The notes under the pieces: generated by a model
What the model was told of the DNA's origin: nothing
What the model saw: only the letters and a program-made list of their open reading frames with translations
Databases searched by the model: none
Position numbers and translations under genes: made by a program
Source: Planctomycetota bacterium
Lineage (GTDB): Bacteria; Planctomycetota; UBA1135; GCA-002686595
Assembly (NCBI GenBank): GCA_947484275.1
Contig: CANKOY010000011.1
Coordinates: 17,611-81,610, forward strand
DNA length: 64,000 nt
Direction of reading: 5' to 3'
Shown here: piece by piece, positions 1 through 8,397 of the stretch
How the letters are laid out: each line of letters begins with the position of its first letter
Numbering within the stretch: the first letter of the stretch is position 1

Positions 1-1
1 G

Positions 2-1390
2 CGACCCGGCGCGGGCTATGCGGTGCGCCGCGTCGTGCTCGAACTCGCGCGCCTTGCGCTCGACGTTTTGCGCGGCGTTCCAGACTTCGCGTGGGCGCTG
101 CTCATCCTGACTGTTCCAGGGCCCGGGGCCGTGACCGGCGTGCTCGCGATCGCCCTGGGTGTCGCGGGAATCCTGGGTCGGATCTTCAGCGAGTTGTGGG
201 ACGCCGTGCCTGCGCGGCGCTACGAAGCGCTGCGCGCCAACGGCGCCTCGCGCGCACAAGTGTTCCTGTACGCCGTACAGCCCCTGTGCGCGCGGCCGAT
301 GCTGTCCTTTGGCCTGATGCGCCTGGAATGCAGCGTGCGCAATGCCTCGGTGATCGGAGTGGTTGGCGGCGGCGGACTGGGGGCGCAGTTGTTCGAGGAA
401 TTCAACTTCGGCAACTACGCGGGTGTGGTCACGCTGCTTCTGTTCCTTCTTGCACTGACAGCGAGCACCGATCTGGCTTCCAACTTCCTGCGCCATCATC
501 TGCGCACGGATCCAACTCGTTCGGGGATCACGGTGACGGGCGCGGCCACTGGACACGGGAACAGCCAGCGGCGGAGGACTTGGGCCTTGCTCGGCTGTTT
601 TGGCGCTGCGATCGCGACTCTGGCGGCCATGACCCCGGACCTGCTTCGAGCCGGCTCCGAATTGTGGCGCGTCGAGTGGGCCTGGATCGGCGGACAGTTG
701 GCTCAGCTTTTCCACCCACAACTCGAGGCACGCTCCTGGATCGAGGCGGCGGTTTCCTGCCGCGTTCCTCTGGCCATTGGATTCCTGGCCACGCTGATCG
801 GCGTCGTTGGCGCCGGGTGGCTGGCCTACCCGGGATCTTGGGCGTTCCAGATCGACTCGCGCCAATTCACGGGCGAGTTCGCGTCGCCATGGACTCGATT
901 TCTGCGCGCAGCGTTGCTCGTTGTCGCGCGCGCGACGACGTTGGTCTTGCGCTCGATTCCCGAGGTTGCGTGGCTGTTCATTCTTGCCGCATTTTTCCGC
1001 ATCGGCGCCCTGCCGGGAATTCTGGCGGTCGGGGTGCACTCGATCGGCGTTCTCGGCCGCGTGTTCGTCGAGAGCATCGACAATCAAGCGTACCGACCCT
1101 TCGAGCAGACGTTTCACGGCTCGCGCGCGACCGCCTTTCTCTACAGCGCGTTCCCGAGTTCCGTGCGCGAGTGGTCGAGCTACGCCTTTGTTCAGTTCGA
1201 GGCCAATGTGCGCGCGGGCGTCGTCGTGGGGATCATCGGCATCGGCGGACTCGGGGAGCGCTTCCACACTTCCGTGCAGAACTTCAACCTGGAGCGCGCA
1301 AGCGTGTTCCTGATCGCGATGGTCCTGATGACGACCATCTTCGATCGCCTTTCTCGCGCCCTGAAGCTCGGCGCGAATGCGCTGGGCTGA
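2..1390 (+). CDS. phnE: Phosphonate-type ABC transporter permease, two PhnE domains fused (5' truncated)
   Basis: This is an inner-membrane permease of a phosphonate/phosphite-type ABC importer. The frame is open to the window edge, so the N-terminus lies upstream; an internal GTG at 23 is not a convincing start. The visible 462 residues contain two homologous permease units. Each has a string of hydrophobic segments and an EAA-type cytoplasmic loop that would dock the ATPase: the first around residues 60-120 (ARRYEALRANGAS, then GVVGGGGLGAQLF), the second around 345-440 (AYRPFEQTFHGSRA, then GIIGIGGLGERF). PhnE-family permeases are commonly single-unit proteins that dimerise, so this polypeptide probably forms the whole channel. 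The binding protein and ATPase would be expected upstream, outside the window. Phosphonate, phosphite or phosphate-ester substrates are all possible. Confidence 0.85.
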   Translation, partial: RPGAGYAVRRVVLELARLALDVLRGVPDFAWALLILTVPGPGAVTGVLAIALGVAGILGRIFSELWDAVPARRYEALRANGASRAQVFLYAVQPLCARPMLSFGLMRLECSVRNASVIGVVGGGGLGAQLFEEFNFGNYAGVVTLLLFLLALTASTDLASNFLRHHLRTDPTRSGITVTGAATGHGNSQRRRTWALLGCFGAAIATLAAMTPDLLRAGSELWRVEWAWIGGQLAQLFHPQLEARSWIEAAVSCRVPLAIGFLATLIGVVGAGWLAYPGSWAFQIDSRQFTGEFASPWTRFLRAALLVVARATTLVLRSIPEVAWLFILAAFFRIGALPGILAVGVHSIGVLGRVFVESIDNQAYRPFEQTFHGSRATAFLYSAFPSSVREWSSYAFVQFEANVRAGVVVGIIGIGGLGERFHTSVQNFNLERASVFLIAMVLMTTIFDRLSRALKLGANALG

Positions 1391-1438
1391 GGCCTGCCGC
1401 GCGCCCGTTGGAACCTGTCGTTCGCGCCTGCGGACAAC

Positions 1439-2173
1439 TCAGCGTGCAGGCGTCCAGTTGTTCGTGTCGTTGGCCAACAATCCGTTCAGCGGAAGCTCCG
1501 AGCCCATGTCGTTGGCCGTGGAAAAAGCCGCGTCGAAAGGCGGCCCGCCCGCGATGCCCGAATATCCAACCGCCCCGCGGTTGTTCATCTGCAACATCTG
1601 CCCCGCCTGGTTCATGAAGTAGACCGTGTTGCCCGTGGAACCGCGCGCCACGGGCCAGGCGTAGGCGCACCACAGGGTCGAGCAATTGTCCGGATCGGGG
1701 AACGGCGCCGCGTTCTTGCCGCCGTTCGGATCCTCGGCGAGGCCAGGAACCGCGCCGCCCACGGTGGCGCCGGGCAACCAGATCTGGAAGTAGTATCCGC
1801 CGCGCTGCACGCAGCGTGAAACCACGTTTCCCATCCCGGAAACAAGGCTACTCGGGTCGAGCTCGTCAATGCCGACGATCCCGGCGGCAGGCACTCCACC
1901 GGCGCTGACTCGCGCCGGCTGCAGGCCCGAGAGCTCGCCAAAGTAGCCGTGCTCCCCGGCGCCGTTGCCATTGCTGTCGATGCTGCCCGAGGCCAGGGCC
2001 TGGGACTGTGCCGTGGCAATCGTGCGCAGGGTGCCGATTGCGTTGGACTCGTTGGCGGAGGAGCGCGCGCCGACCAGTTTCGGGATCGCAACCGCCGCGA
2101 TGATGGCGATGATTGCGACCACGATCATGAGTTCCAGCAGCGTGAAGCCGGCCCGTCGATTGAGATTCATCAT
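1439..2173 (-). CDS. Type IV pilin / type II secretion pseudopilin-like protein
   Basis: The 244-residue product starts with a classic class III prepilin leader: a short basic stretch, then G/FTLLELMIVVAIIAIIAA. Cleavage after Gly and N-methylation of Phe by a prepilin peptidase are expected. The Glu at +5 and the hydrophobic N-terminal helix are present. The rest is a globular domain with several cysteines and aromatic/Gly-rich strands and lacks the H-x9-DG signature of the abundant planctomycete DUF1559 pseudopilins. The start is the first of two tandem ATGs; the longer upstream reading has no credible N-terminus. It stands alone, convergent with the permease and divergent from the hydrolase gene. 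A role in a pilus or type II secretion pseudopilus is a family inference. Confidence 0.85.
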   Translation of the reverse strand: MMNLNRRAGFTLLELMIVVAIIAIIAAVAIPKLVGARSSANESNAIGTLRTIATAQSQALASGSIDSNGNGAGEHGYFGELSGLQPARVSAGGVPAAGIVGIDELDPSSLVSGMGNVVSRCVQRGGYYFQIWLPGATVGGAVPGLAEDPNGGKNAAPFPDPDNCSTLWCAYAWPVARGSTGNTVYFMNQAGQMLQMNNRGAVGYSGIAGGPPFDAAFSTANDMGSELPLNGLLANDTNNWTPAR

Positions 2174-2402
2174 GGAGCGAATGCGTCTGGCTTGGTCCGG
2201 GCCGAGGTGCCGGAGTTTTTTCCTGCACGTCCATCGGCTGTGACTCTGGGAGCCCTGGAGCCCAAATCCCGTTTCAGAAGTGTCGCGCGGCCTCCGGCGC
2301 ATGGACGAGTCCGGCGGGCTCTGGTACCAATGCCTGCGGGGACCCATGCAGAGAAAGCGTTTCACGGTGATCGGCGTCGAATTCGCGCCCTGGGCGGCCG
2401 GG

Positions 2403-3620
2403 ATGAGGCTGTCTCTTGTGGCCGTAGTCCTTTTTTGCCTGTGTCCCATATCAGCCAGCGCGCCACAGGAGGAGGGCGGGCGAACGCGCATGCTGAGGTT
2501 CGTGCCCGAGCGCGCCGCTGAATGCGGGGTCAAGACGGGCATCGTGTACCACGCTGGCGCCGAAGCCGCCCTGTCGCTGACCTTCGATCTCTACACCCCG
2601 CCTGGCTTCAAGGGCGAGCGCGCACTGCCCCTGGTCGTGTTCGTCAACGGCGTGGGCTATCGCGATCTCAAGGACTGGGGTCAGTACACCGGCTGGGCGC
2701 GCGCCGCTGCCTGCGAGGGTATGGCCGCGGTGACCTACCAGGCCACCACCAACCGCGCCGCGGACGACCTCGAGCTCCTGATGCTCTACCTCAAGGAGCA
2801 CGGGGCTGAGCTGTCGCTCGATGCGTCAAATGTCGCCTGGTGGGCCTGCTCGGACAACGTCTCGCGCGCCCTGCCCCTGGCCATGGCAGGCCCACGCCCT
2901 TATTTGCGTTGCGCGGTTTTTTTCTACGGCATGCCCGAGCAGTGGCCGGCCGTGATTCGACCTGATTTGCCGCTGTTCATCGTCAAAGCCGGCGTGGACA
3001 CGCCGGAACTCAACACGCGCATCGATCGTTTCGCGCTTCAGGCTGCGGCCGCGAACGTGGACATGACGTACGTGGTCCACGCATCGGCGCGCCATGCGTT
3101 CGACGTCAACGAAGACTCCGTGCGCACGCGCGACATCATCCAGGACACGCTCAAGTTCATGCGCACGCAGTTGTCGACTCAACTGCAGAGCGAATCCGAG
3201 GTGGCCGCCCTGGAGCGGCGCGCGCGATTGGCGTATTTCCGCTCCGACTGGGCCGAAATGGCGCGCGCCTACGAGGCCTTGGCAAAGCTCAAGCCCGATA
3301 ACGGCGAAGCGCACTATCGACTGGGTTACGCGCGGATTTTCCTGGGTCGATTCGCCGAAGCGGTGGCGGACTTCGAGCGCTCGGCGGATCTAGATTTCAT
3401 GCGTCCGTCTTCGACCTACAACGTCGCTTGCTGTCGATCTCGGCTTGGGGAAATCGACAGCGCCCTCGCCACGCTGCGCTTGGCCCTCGAGCGCGGATTC
3501 GAAAATCAGGCATTGATCAAAGAAGACCCGGACCTCGCGAACCTGCGCGGCGATCCGCGATTCGGGGAGTTGATGAAGGAATGGCTAGAGAAAAAAACCG
3601 GCGGCGACAAACGCCCCTGA
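2403..3620 (+). CDS. Secreted alpha/beta hydrolase with C-terminal TPR repeats
   Basis: The 405-residue protein begins with a signal peptide (MRLSLVAVVLFCLCPISAS), which decides the ATG at 2403 over longer readings. Residues about 25-270 look like an alpha/beta hydrolase of the dienelactone-hydrolase/esterase type: an early strand-turn LPLVVFVNGVG, a putative nucleophile Ser in WACSDN near residue 149 (not the usual G-x-S-x-G), an acid in KAGVDT and a His in ARHAFD near 230. Residues about 275-390 contain two to three TPR-like helical pairs (NGEAHYRLGYARIFLGRFAEA). The substrate is unknown; the TPR part probably binds a partner protein. It overlaps the following repair gene by 40 bp in another frame, so the two are probably co-transcribed. 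The unusual nucleophile elbow leaves catalytic activity open. Confidence 0.75.
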   Translation: MRLSLVAVVLFCLCPISASAPQEEGGRTRMLRFVPERAAECGVKTGIVYHAGAEAALSLTFDLYTPPGFKGERALPLVVFVNGVGYRDLKDWGQYTGWARAAACEGMAAVTYQATTNRAADDLELLMLYLKEHGAELSLDASNVAWWACSDNVSRALPLAMAGPRPYLRCAVFFYGMPEQWPAVIRPDLPLFIVKAGVDTPELNTRIDRFALQAAAANVDMTYVVHASARHAFDVNEDSVRTRDIIQDTLKFMRTQLSTQLQSESEVAALERRARLAYFRSDWAEMARAYEALAKLKPDNGEAHYRLGYARIFLGRFAEAVADFERSADLDFMRPSSTYNVACCRSRLGEIDSALATLRLALERGFENQALIKEDPDLANLRGDPRFGELMKEWLEKKTGGDKRP

Positions 3621-4864
3621 TCGCGCGCGCCAACTCCCATCGACTGTTCGACTCCAGCGTCGGTCCCCTGGCCGTGGCCTGGAACGAGCGCGGCCTGGTG
3701 GGCGTGCAGTTGCCGGAGTCCTCGGCGAAAAAGACCGTGGAGCGTCTGGCGGCCCGCGCAAACTCCAGTGCTGACCTTGGGGCAACGGCGCCGAAGTGGG
3801 TCGAGCGCGTGGTCGAGTCCATGCGCGCCCTGCTTTCGGGCGCGCCCGCGGATTTTTCTGCCGTGCCCCTGGACGACGGGAAAATTCCGGAGTTCCACAG
3901 CCGCGTGTACGCAGCCCTGCGGCGCGTGCCCCAGGGCCAGACCAGAACCTACGGCGAGTTGGCCGTGGCCGCAGGAAGCCCTGATGCCGCGCGTGCCGTG
4001 GGGCAGGCCATGCGCAAAAATCCCTGGCCCCTGGTCGTGCCCTGCCACCGCGTGCTCGCCGCAGACGGGCGACTGTGTGGATTCTCCGCGGCGGGAGGTT
4101 TGGAACTCAAGGCCACGCTGTTGCGGGCCGAGTCCGCGATCCCAGCACAAAAGCGCCGCGCCCTGAAACCCAAGACGTTGCAGGCGAAGGCGAAAACTCT
4201 GGACCCCAAAGTGGCCCTGCGGCACCTGCGCAAATCAGACGAGCGTTTGTCGACGCTGATCGACCGCGTTCCGTACACGCTCGCGTCCGCGACCGTCGGG
4301 ACCACCCTCGAGGCTTTGCTGCGAACGATCGTGTACCAGCAGCTGAACGGCAAGGCAGCGGCGACGATCCATGGGCGCGTGCTCGATCTGCTGCCCGGGA
4401 AGCGGGTCGAAGCGAACGCGCTTTTGTCCATCGAGCCGACGAGACTGCGCGCCGCGGGCTTGTCCCACGCGAAAATCGCCGCGGCCCGCGACCTGGCCCA
4501 GCGCGCGGCGAACGGCGAGATCCCGTCGCTCGCGGAACTCTCGCTCATGGACGACGAAGCGATCGTCGAACGCCTGAGTGAAGTGCGCGGAATCGGTCGT
4601 TGGAGCGTGGAGATGCTCTTGATGTTCTGGCTCGGACGTCCCGACGTGCTGCCCCTCGGGGACTTCGGCGTGCGCCAGGGGTTCATGCATTTGATGGGCC
4701 GCAAGGAACAACCCTCTGCGGAGCAACTGGAGCGTCACGCCGAACGTTGGCGGCCCTACCGCAGCGTCGCCTCGTGGTACATGTGGCGCGCTGTGGACGA
4801 GGCGCGCGCGGCACTGGCGGAGAAGCCCGCGCCCACGTCGCGCAAGCTGTCGAAAGCGCGGTGA
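3581..4864 (+). CDS. Alkylation-repair fusion: O6-methylguanine methyltransferase (Ogt) + 3-methyladenine glycosylase (AlkA-like)
   Basis: This 427-residue protein joins two DNA-repair enzymes. Residues about 15-185 are an Ogt/MGMT suicide methyltransferase with the acceptor cysteine in PCHRV near residue 153, preceded by the helix-turn-helix/Arg-finger region (QTRTYGELA) and followed by the GGLELK tail. Residues about 205-415 are an HhH-GPD glycosylase of the AlkA/MAG type: the hairpin VRGIGRWSVEM near 334 and the catalytic Asp in LPLGDFGVRQG near 360. Together they would reverse O6-alkylguanine and excise N3-alkylpurines. A basic linker of repeated K/L/A residues separates the halves. ATG 3581 starts inside the upstream hydrolase gene and the stop overlaps the next start (GTGA). 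No Ada-type AraC regulator domain is present, so methylation-triggered induction is not indicated. Confidence 0.9.
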   Translation: MAREKNRRRQTPLIARANSHRLFDSSVGPLAVAWNERGLVGVQLPESSAKKTVERLAARANSSADLGATAPKWVERVVESMRALLSGAPADFSAVPLDDGKIPEFHSRVYAALRRVPQGQTRTYGELAVAAGSPDAARAVGQAMRKNPWPLVVPCHRVLAADGRLCGFSAAGGLELKATLLRAESAIPAQKRRALKPKTLQAKAKTLDPKVALRHLRKSDERLSTLIDRVPYTLASATVGTTLEALLRTIVYQQLNGKAAATIHGRVLDLLPGKRVEANALLSIEPTRLRAAGLSHAKIAAARDLAQRAANGEIPSLAELSLMDDEAIVERLSEVRGIGRWSVEMLLMFWLGRPDVLPLGDFGVRQGFMHLMGRKEQPSAEQLERHAERWRPYRSVASWYMWRAVDEARAALAEKPAPTSRKLSKAR

Positions 4865-5463
4865 GCAACGACTCCACCGACTGGGCGGCGCGCTACCGCG
4901 GGGCGGACACGCCCTGGGACCTCGGGGCGGCCCATCCTGAATTGCAGGCGCGCGTGCGCGAGCTAGCGAAGTTTCGCGAAGCGAGCGGAGGTCGCGCGCT
5001 CGTGGCGGGATGTGGCCGCGGCCACGACGCCCTGTGCCTGGCTGAGGCGGGCTGGCGCGTCACGGCGCTCGACATCGTTGATGCCACGGCGGGGGACTTG
5101 GGTCGGCGCTTGTCGCAACTCGGCGGGACTTTCCGTGTGGAGGACGCGCTCGGAGCGGGCAACGGGGAAAAATTCGACCTGGTTTTCGAGCACACGTTTT
5201 TCTGCGCCATCGATCCCGCGCTGCGTCCGCGCTGGGGCGCGTCCATGGGCCGCGCGCTGACTCAGGGCGGCGCGCTGTGCGCCTTGGTCTTTCCCGTGGG
5301 CAAGCCCGCGGCCGACGGCGGCCCGCCTTTTGGAAATTCCACTGCTGACATGCTCGCTGCCCTCGGGAGCGGATTTGTCGCGCGCCTGGACCAGGTCGTG
5401 ACCCACGGCGTCGCGCGCCGATCCTGGCCGGAGCGCTGGGTGGAATTCGCGCGCGCGGACTGA
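4861..5463 (+). CDS. TPMT-family SAM-dependent methyltransferase
   Basis: The 200-residue product has the thiopurine S-methyltransferase family pattern: an N-terminal W-AARY-R--DTPWDLG motif, the SAM-binding glycine loop ALVAGCGRGHDA followed by an acidic residue in VTALDI, and the diagnostic FDLVFEHTFFCAIDP segment. Family members transfer methyl groups to thiols, and some bacterial members methylate selenium or tellurium oxyanions; the substrate here cannot be read from sequence. It starts with GTG overlapping the stop of the Ogt-AlkA gene by 4 bp (GTGA), which implies translational coupling. Alternatives are a generic class I methyltransferase acting on small thiols or halides. Confidence 0.85.
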   Translation: MSNDSTDWAARYRGADTPWDLGAAHPELQARVRELAKFREASGGRALVAGCGRGHDALCLAEAGWRVTALDIVDATAGDLGRRLSQLGGTFRVEDALGAGNGEKFDLVFEHTFFCAIDPALRPRWGASMGRALTQGGALCALVFPVGKPAADGGPPFGNSTADMLAALGSGFVARLDQVVTHGVARRSWPERWVEFARAD

Positions 5464-5562
5464 GGCGCGCGGTCGCAGAAGATTCGGGAGATTCTTGACC
5501 GTCAGGGCGCGCTCGAGCGATCGAGCCCCTGGCGCGCGGCGTCGCGCTTGCTTGCTTCGTCC

Positions 5563-7194
5563 ATGGCGACTCCATTCCTTCTCCTGAGCTGTCTCGCCGT
5601 TGCCGGGCTGGGGTGTGGCCCGGCGGCCGCTGACGAATCCAATCGCGCGGCGCCGCCCGCCTCTTCCTCGCCGCGTTCAGCGGAGGACCCGCTTTCGGAA
5701 GTGGGCAAGGGACTCAAGTCCAGCCGCGTGCAGGATCGCAAGCGCGCTCTGAAGTCCCTGGTGGCGGATGGGTCGCCCGCAGCTTGGCGCGAAGTCTTCA
5801 CCGCCTTCGCCGATCCCGAGTCCGAGGTGGGCGACGACGCACAGCTTTGGGCCGCGAAAATTGAGGATCCCTCGGTCGCGGAGCAACTGACGGGACGCGC
5901 GGGACTGGCGAGCCGCGAACTTGGCGTGCGACTGCGCGCGGCGGAGGCCCTGGGTCGCGTCGCCTGCACCGTGGACGTCGCGCTGCTCCTGCGCGCCCTC
6001 GATGATCGCGAGAGCGAAGTGGCGCACTTAGCCCTGTGGTCCGTGGAGCGACTGGCCCGGGCCCAGCGAATTGGCGGGGACCAGGCCCGCGCCGCGGAGG
6101 ACCTAGAGCGCGCGGCGCGCGGTCATCGCGACGGGTACGTCCGCGCCGCAGCCATTTGTGCTCGGGGAGCATTGTTCGCCAAGTCCAACCAGGCGCAGGA
6201 CTCCGCTGCCGTCCTCGAAATGGCGAGGATCCTCAGGCGCTGCGGCGAAGATCGCGATCCGCGGGTCCGCTGCGCGGCGGCCATGGCCTGCGCGGAACTT
6301 CCGCGAGATGCCGCCGTGGCGGGGCTGGCTGCGTTCGCGCGCGATGAGCGCAGCGCGGTGCGTCTGGCGAGGATCGAGAGCCTCGAGCGCATCGCATGCG
6401 CGGCCGGAGCCGCGGCACTGGTTAACTCCTTGGAGTTCGAGCCGATTCCCCGAGCGCGTCGCGCCTTGGTCGCGGCCCTGCAGCGATTGTCGGGACTCAA
6501 GCACCGCGACGACGTTCGACCCTGGCGCGATTGGGTGCGCGACCTGCCCAGCGATTGGAGACCGACGCTCCTGGTTCGTGAAACCGAACGCGACGGACCC
6601 GGGGCCCAGGGAGCGGCCCCCGGGGCGGCGCTCAGCGGCCAGACCAGCGCCCGTCCGAGCTTCGTCGGCCTGCAACTGACTTCGACGCGGATCTGCTTCG
6701 CGATCGATTTCTCGGGATCGATGTGGACCCCGATGCCCGACGGGCGCATGCCGAAGGAACTGGTCGATGCGCGCTTGCGTTCGACGCTCGAGTCACTGGA
6801 CGCGGCGACGCACTTCAATGTGGTGCCGTTCACGAACGAGATCTTGCCCTGGCGGCCAAAGCTCGTTCCGGCGAATCCCGGGAACGTGCGCACGGCGATC
6901 GCCGACTTCGAGGACTGCAAGGCGCGCGGAAGGGGCAACTTCTTTGACGCAGCGGTATTTGCGCTCGATGATCCTGAGGTCGAAACTCTGGTCAGCCTGA
7001 CGGACGGCGTGCCCACGGGTGGCTTTCACTCGGACTTGGACTTGGTGCTCGCCCTGCTCCTGGAGCGCAACCGATTTCGGCGCGTCACTTTTGACACGGT
7101 GCTGGTGGACGCGCCTCCGGCCTCCGAGCGCCGCTTTCGGACCCTGGCCGAGGCCAGCGGCGGATGTCTGATCGTGACGGAGAAAGCAGAGTGA
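5563..7194 (+). CDS. Exported HEAT-repeat and von Willebrand factor A domain protein
   Basis: The 543-residue protein starts with a short hydrophobic signal ending in a cysteine (AGLGC, near residue 20), so it is probably a lipoprotein, although the lipobox is imperfect. ATG 5563 gives that signal directly; the longer TTG reading adds five residues. Residues about 50-310 are a series of short Ala/Arg/Glu-rich helical repeats resembling HEAT/PBS-lyase repeats (VRLRAAEALGRVA, PRVRCAAAMACAEL). Residues about 375-540 form a vWA domain with a MIDAS motif DFSGS and a later TDG triplet. This suggests metal-dependent ligand or protein binding at the cell envelope. It follows the methyltransferase by about 100 bp on the same strand. 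No enzymatic residues are seen. Confidence 0.8.
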   Translation: MATPFLLLSCLAVAGLGCGPAAADESNRAAPPASSSPRSAEDPLSEVGKGLKSSRVQDRKRALKSLVADGSPAAWREVFTAFADPESEVGDDAQLWAAKIEDPSVAEQLTGRAGLASRELGVRLRAAEALGRVACTVDVALLLRALDDRESEVAHLALWSVERLARAQRIGGDQARAAEDLERAARGHRDGYVRAAAICARGALFAKSNQAQDSAAVLEMARILRRCGEDRDPRVRCAAAMACAELPRDAAVAGLAAFARDERSAVRLARIESLERIACAAGAAALVNSLEFEPIPRARRALVAALQRLSGLKHRDDVRPWRDWVRDLPSDWRPTLLVRETERDGPGAQGAAPGAALSGQTSARPSFVGLQLTSTRICFAIDFSGSMWTPMPDGRMPKELVDARLRSTLESLDAATHFNVVPFTNEILPWRPKLVPANPGNVRTAIADFEDCKARGRGNFFDAAVFALDDPEVETLVSLTDGVPTGGFHSDLDLVLALLLERNRFRRVTFDTVLVDAPPASERRFRTLAEASGGCLIVTEKAE

Positions 7195-7227
7195 GATCTG
7201 GCATGGATCGAGCGCTATTCTCAGTGC

Positions 7228-8397
7228 ATGCGCTACAGCTACACGATCATCGGTGCGGGGCGCCAAGGCGTCGCGATCGCTTACGACTTGGCCCTGCGCG
7301 GGGATGCGGCGCGGATCGTGCTGGGGGAGATGGACGAGCGCGTGGGCGCAGCGGCCGTGGAACGCCTGCGCCTACTCGCGCCGAGTTCGCCCTGCACCTT
7401 CGAGTCCCAGCGCTGCGATGCGTCGGATTCGAGTTCGGTGAGGATGGCGATCAAGAACACGAACGTGACGATCTCGGCGGCCCCGTACCGCTTCAATGCC
7501 CTGCTGGCCGAGCTGGCGATCGACTGCGGGAGTTCATTCTGTGACCTGGGGGGCAACACGCAGATCGTTCGCCGCGAACTGGCGCTCGACGGCCGTGCAC
7601 GCGCGCGCAGGGTCAGCGTAGTTCCCGATTGCGGCCTCGCGCCCGGACTTTCCAACCACTTGGCTGCACACGGAGTCGCAAGCCTCGATCAGCCGAGATC
7701 CGTGCGCGTTTTCTGCGGAGGACTGCCCCAGCGACCGGTCGGCCCCCTGGGCTACAAGCTCGTGTTCAGCTTCGAGGGCCTGATCAACGAATACTCGGGC
7801 GTCGGGGAATACCTACGCGACGGCAAGCCAGTGAACGTGCCGGCCTTGACCGAGGTAGAAGCGGTGGAATTCGATGCTCCCATTGGCTCGCTGGAGGCTG
7901 CGGTGACTTCCGGAGGCACGAGTACCTGCCCGGAGAGCTGGCGCGGGCGACTGGAGCGCTACGAGTACAAGACGCTGCGCTGGCCAGGCCACTGGAAGGT
8001 CGTTCGCGCGCTGTTCGAGCTAGGCGCCTTCGAGCCCGATCTGGTCCTTGACGATGGCCGGCGATTCGCTCCACGTGAAACCCTGCGCGCGCTCTTCGAA
8101 TCACGGCTCGCCTATCCCGATGTCGACGACGTGGTGGTGTTGCGCGTTGTGGTCGAGGGACAGCACCAGGGCAAGGCGCGCTGCCTGACCTACGAACTGT
8201 TCGACCGGCGTGATCCGAAAACGGGTTTCAGTGCCATGGAGCGTTCGACCGCATTTCCTGCGGCCCTGGTGGCGCACTTGCAGGCGCGCGGTGAGGTGGC
8301 ATCCGGCGCGGCGCCGCTGGAACTCAGCGTGCCGGCGAAGTTGTACTTCGACGAGCTTCCCCTGCACGACGTGCAGGTTCGACTGCGCGACTCCTGA
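7228..8397 (+). CDS. Saccharopine dehydrogenase-family NAD(P)-dependent oxidoreductase
   Basis: The 389-residue protein opens with a Rossmann fold (YTIIGAGRQGVAIAYDLAL) and carries the CDLGGN and VVPDCGLAPGLSN motifs seen in saccharopine dehydrogenase and lysine 6-dehydrogenase-type enzymes. The C-terminal half matches the substrate/dimer domain of that family (KTLRWPGHWK, and an RVVVEG strand). It probably oxidises an amino-acid-derived amine; lysine or saccharopine is a family-based guess. It lies 33 bp after the HEAT/vWA gene. Its 3' end overlaps the convergent senB-like gene by 74 bp, so the two transcripts must be complementary at their ends. Confidence 0.85.
   Translation: MRYSYTIIGAGRQGVAIAYDLALRGDAARIVLGEMDERVGAAAVERLRLLAPSSPCTFESQRCDASDSSSVRMAIKNTNVTISAAPYRFNALLAELAIDCGSSFCDLGGNTQIVRRELALDGRARARRVSVVPDCGLAPGLSNHLAAHGVASLDQPRSVRVFCGGLPQRPVGPLGYKLVFSFEGLINEYSGVGEYLRDGKPVNVPALTEVEAVEFDAPIGSLEAAVTSGGTSTCPESWRGRLERYEYKTLRWPGHWKVVRALFELGAFEPDLVLDDGRRFAPRETLRALFESRLAYPDVDDVVVLRVVVEGQHQGKARCLTYELFDRRDPKTGFSAMERSTAFPAALVAHLQARGEVASGAAPLELSVPAKLYFDELPLHDVQVRLRDS

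Noticed and set aside
91..1617. Long open frame of about 500 codons overlapping the PhnE gene in another frame
   Set aside because: It is Arg/Ser/Pro-rich without any domain; the PhnE frame has clear permease motifs, so this is a GC-driven shadow.
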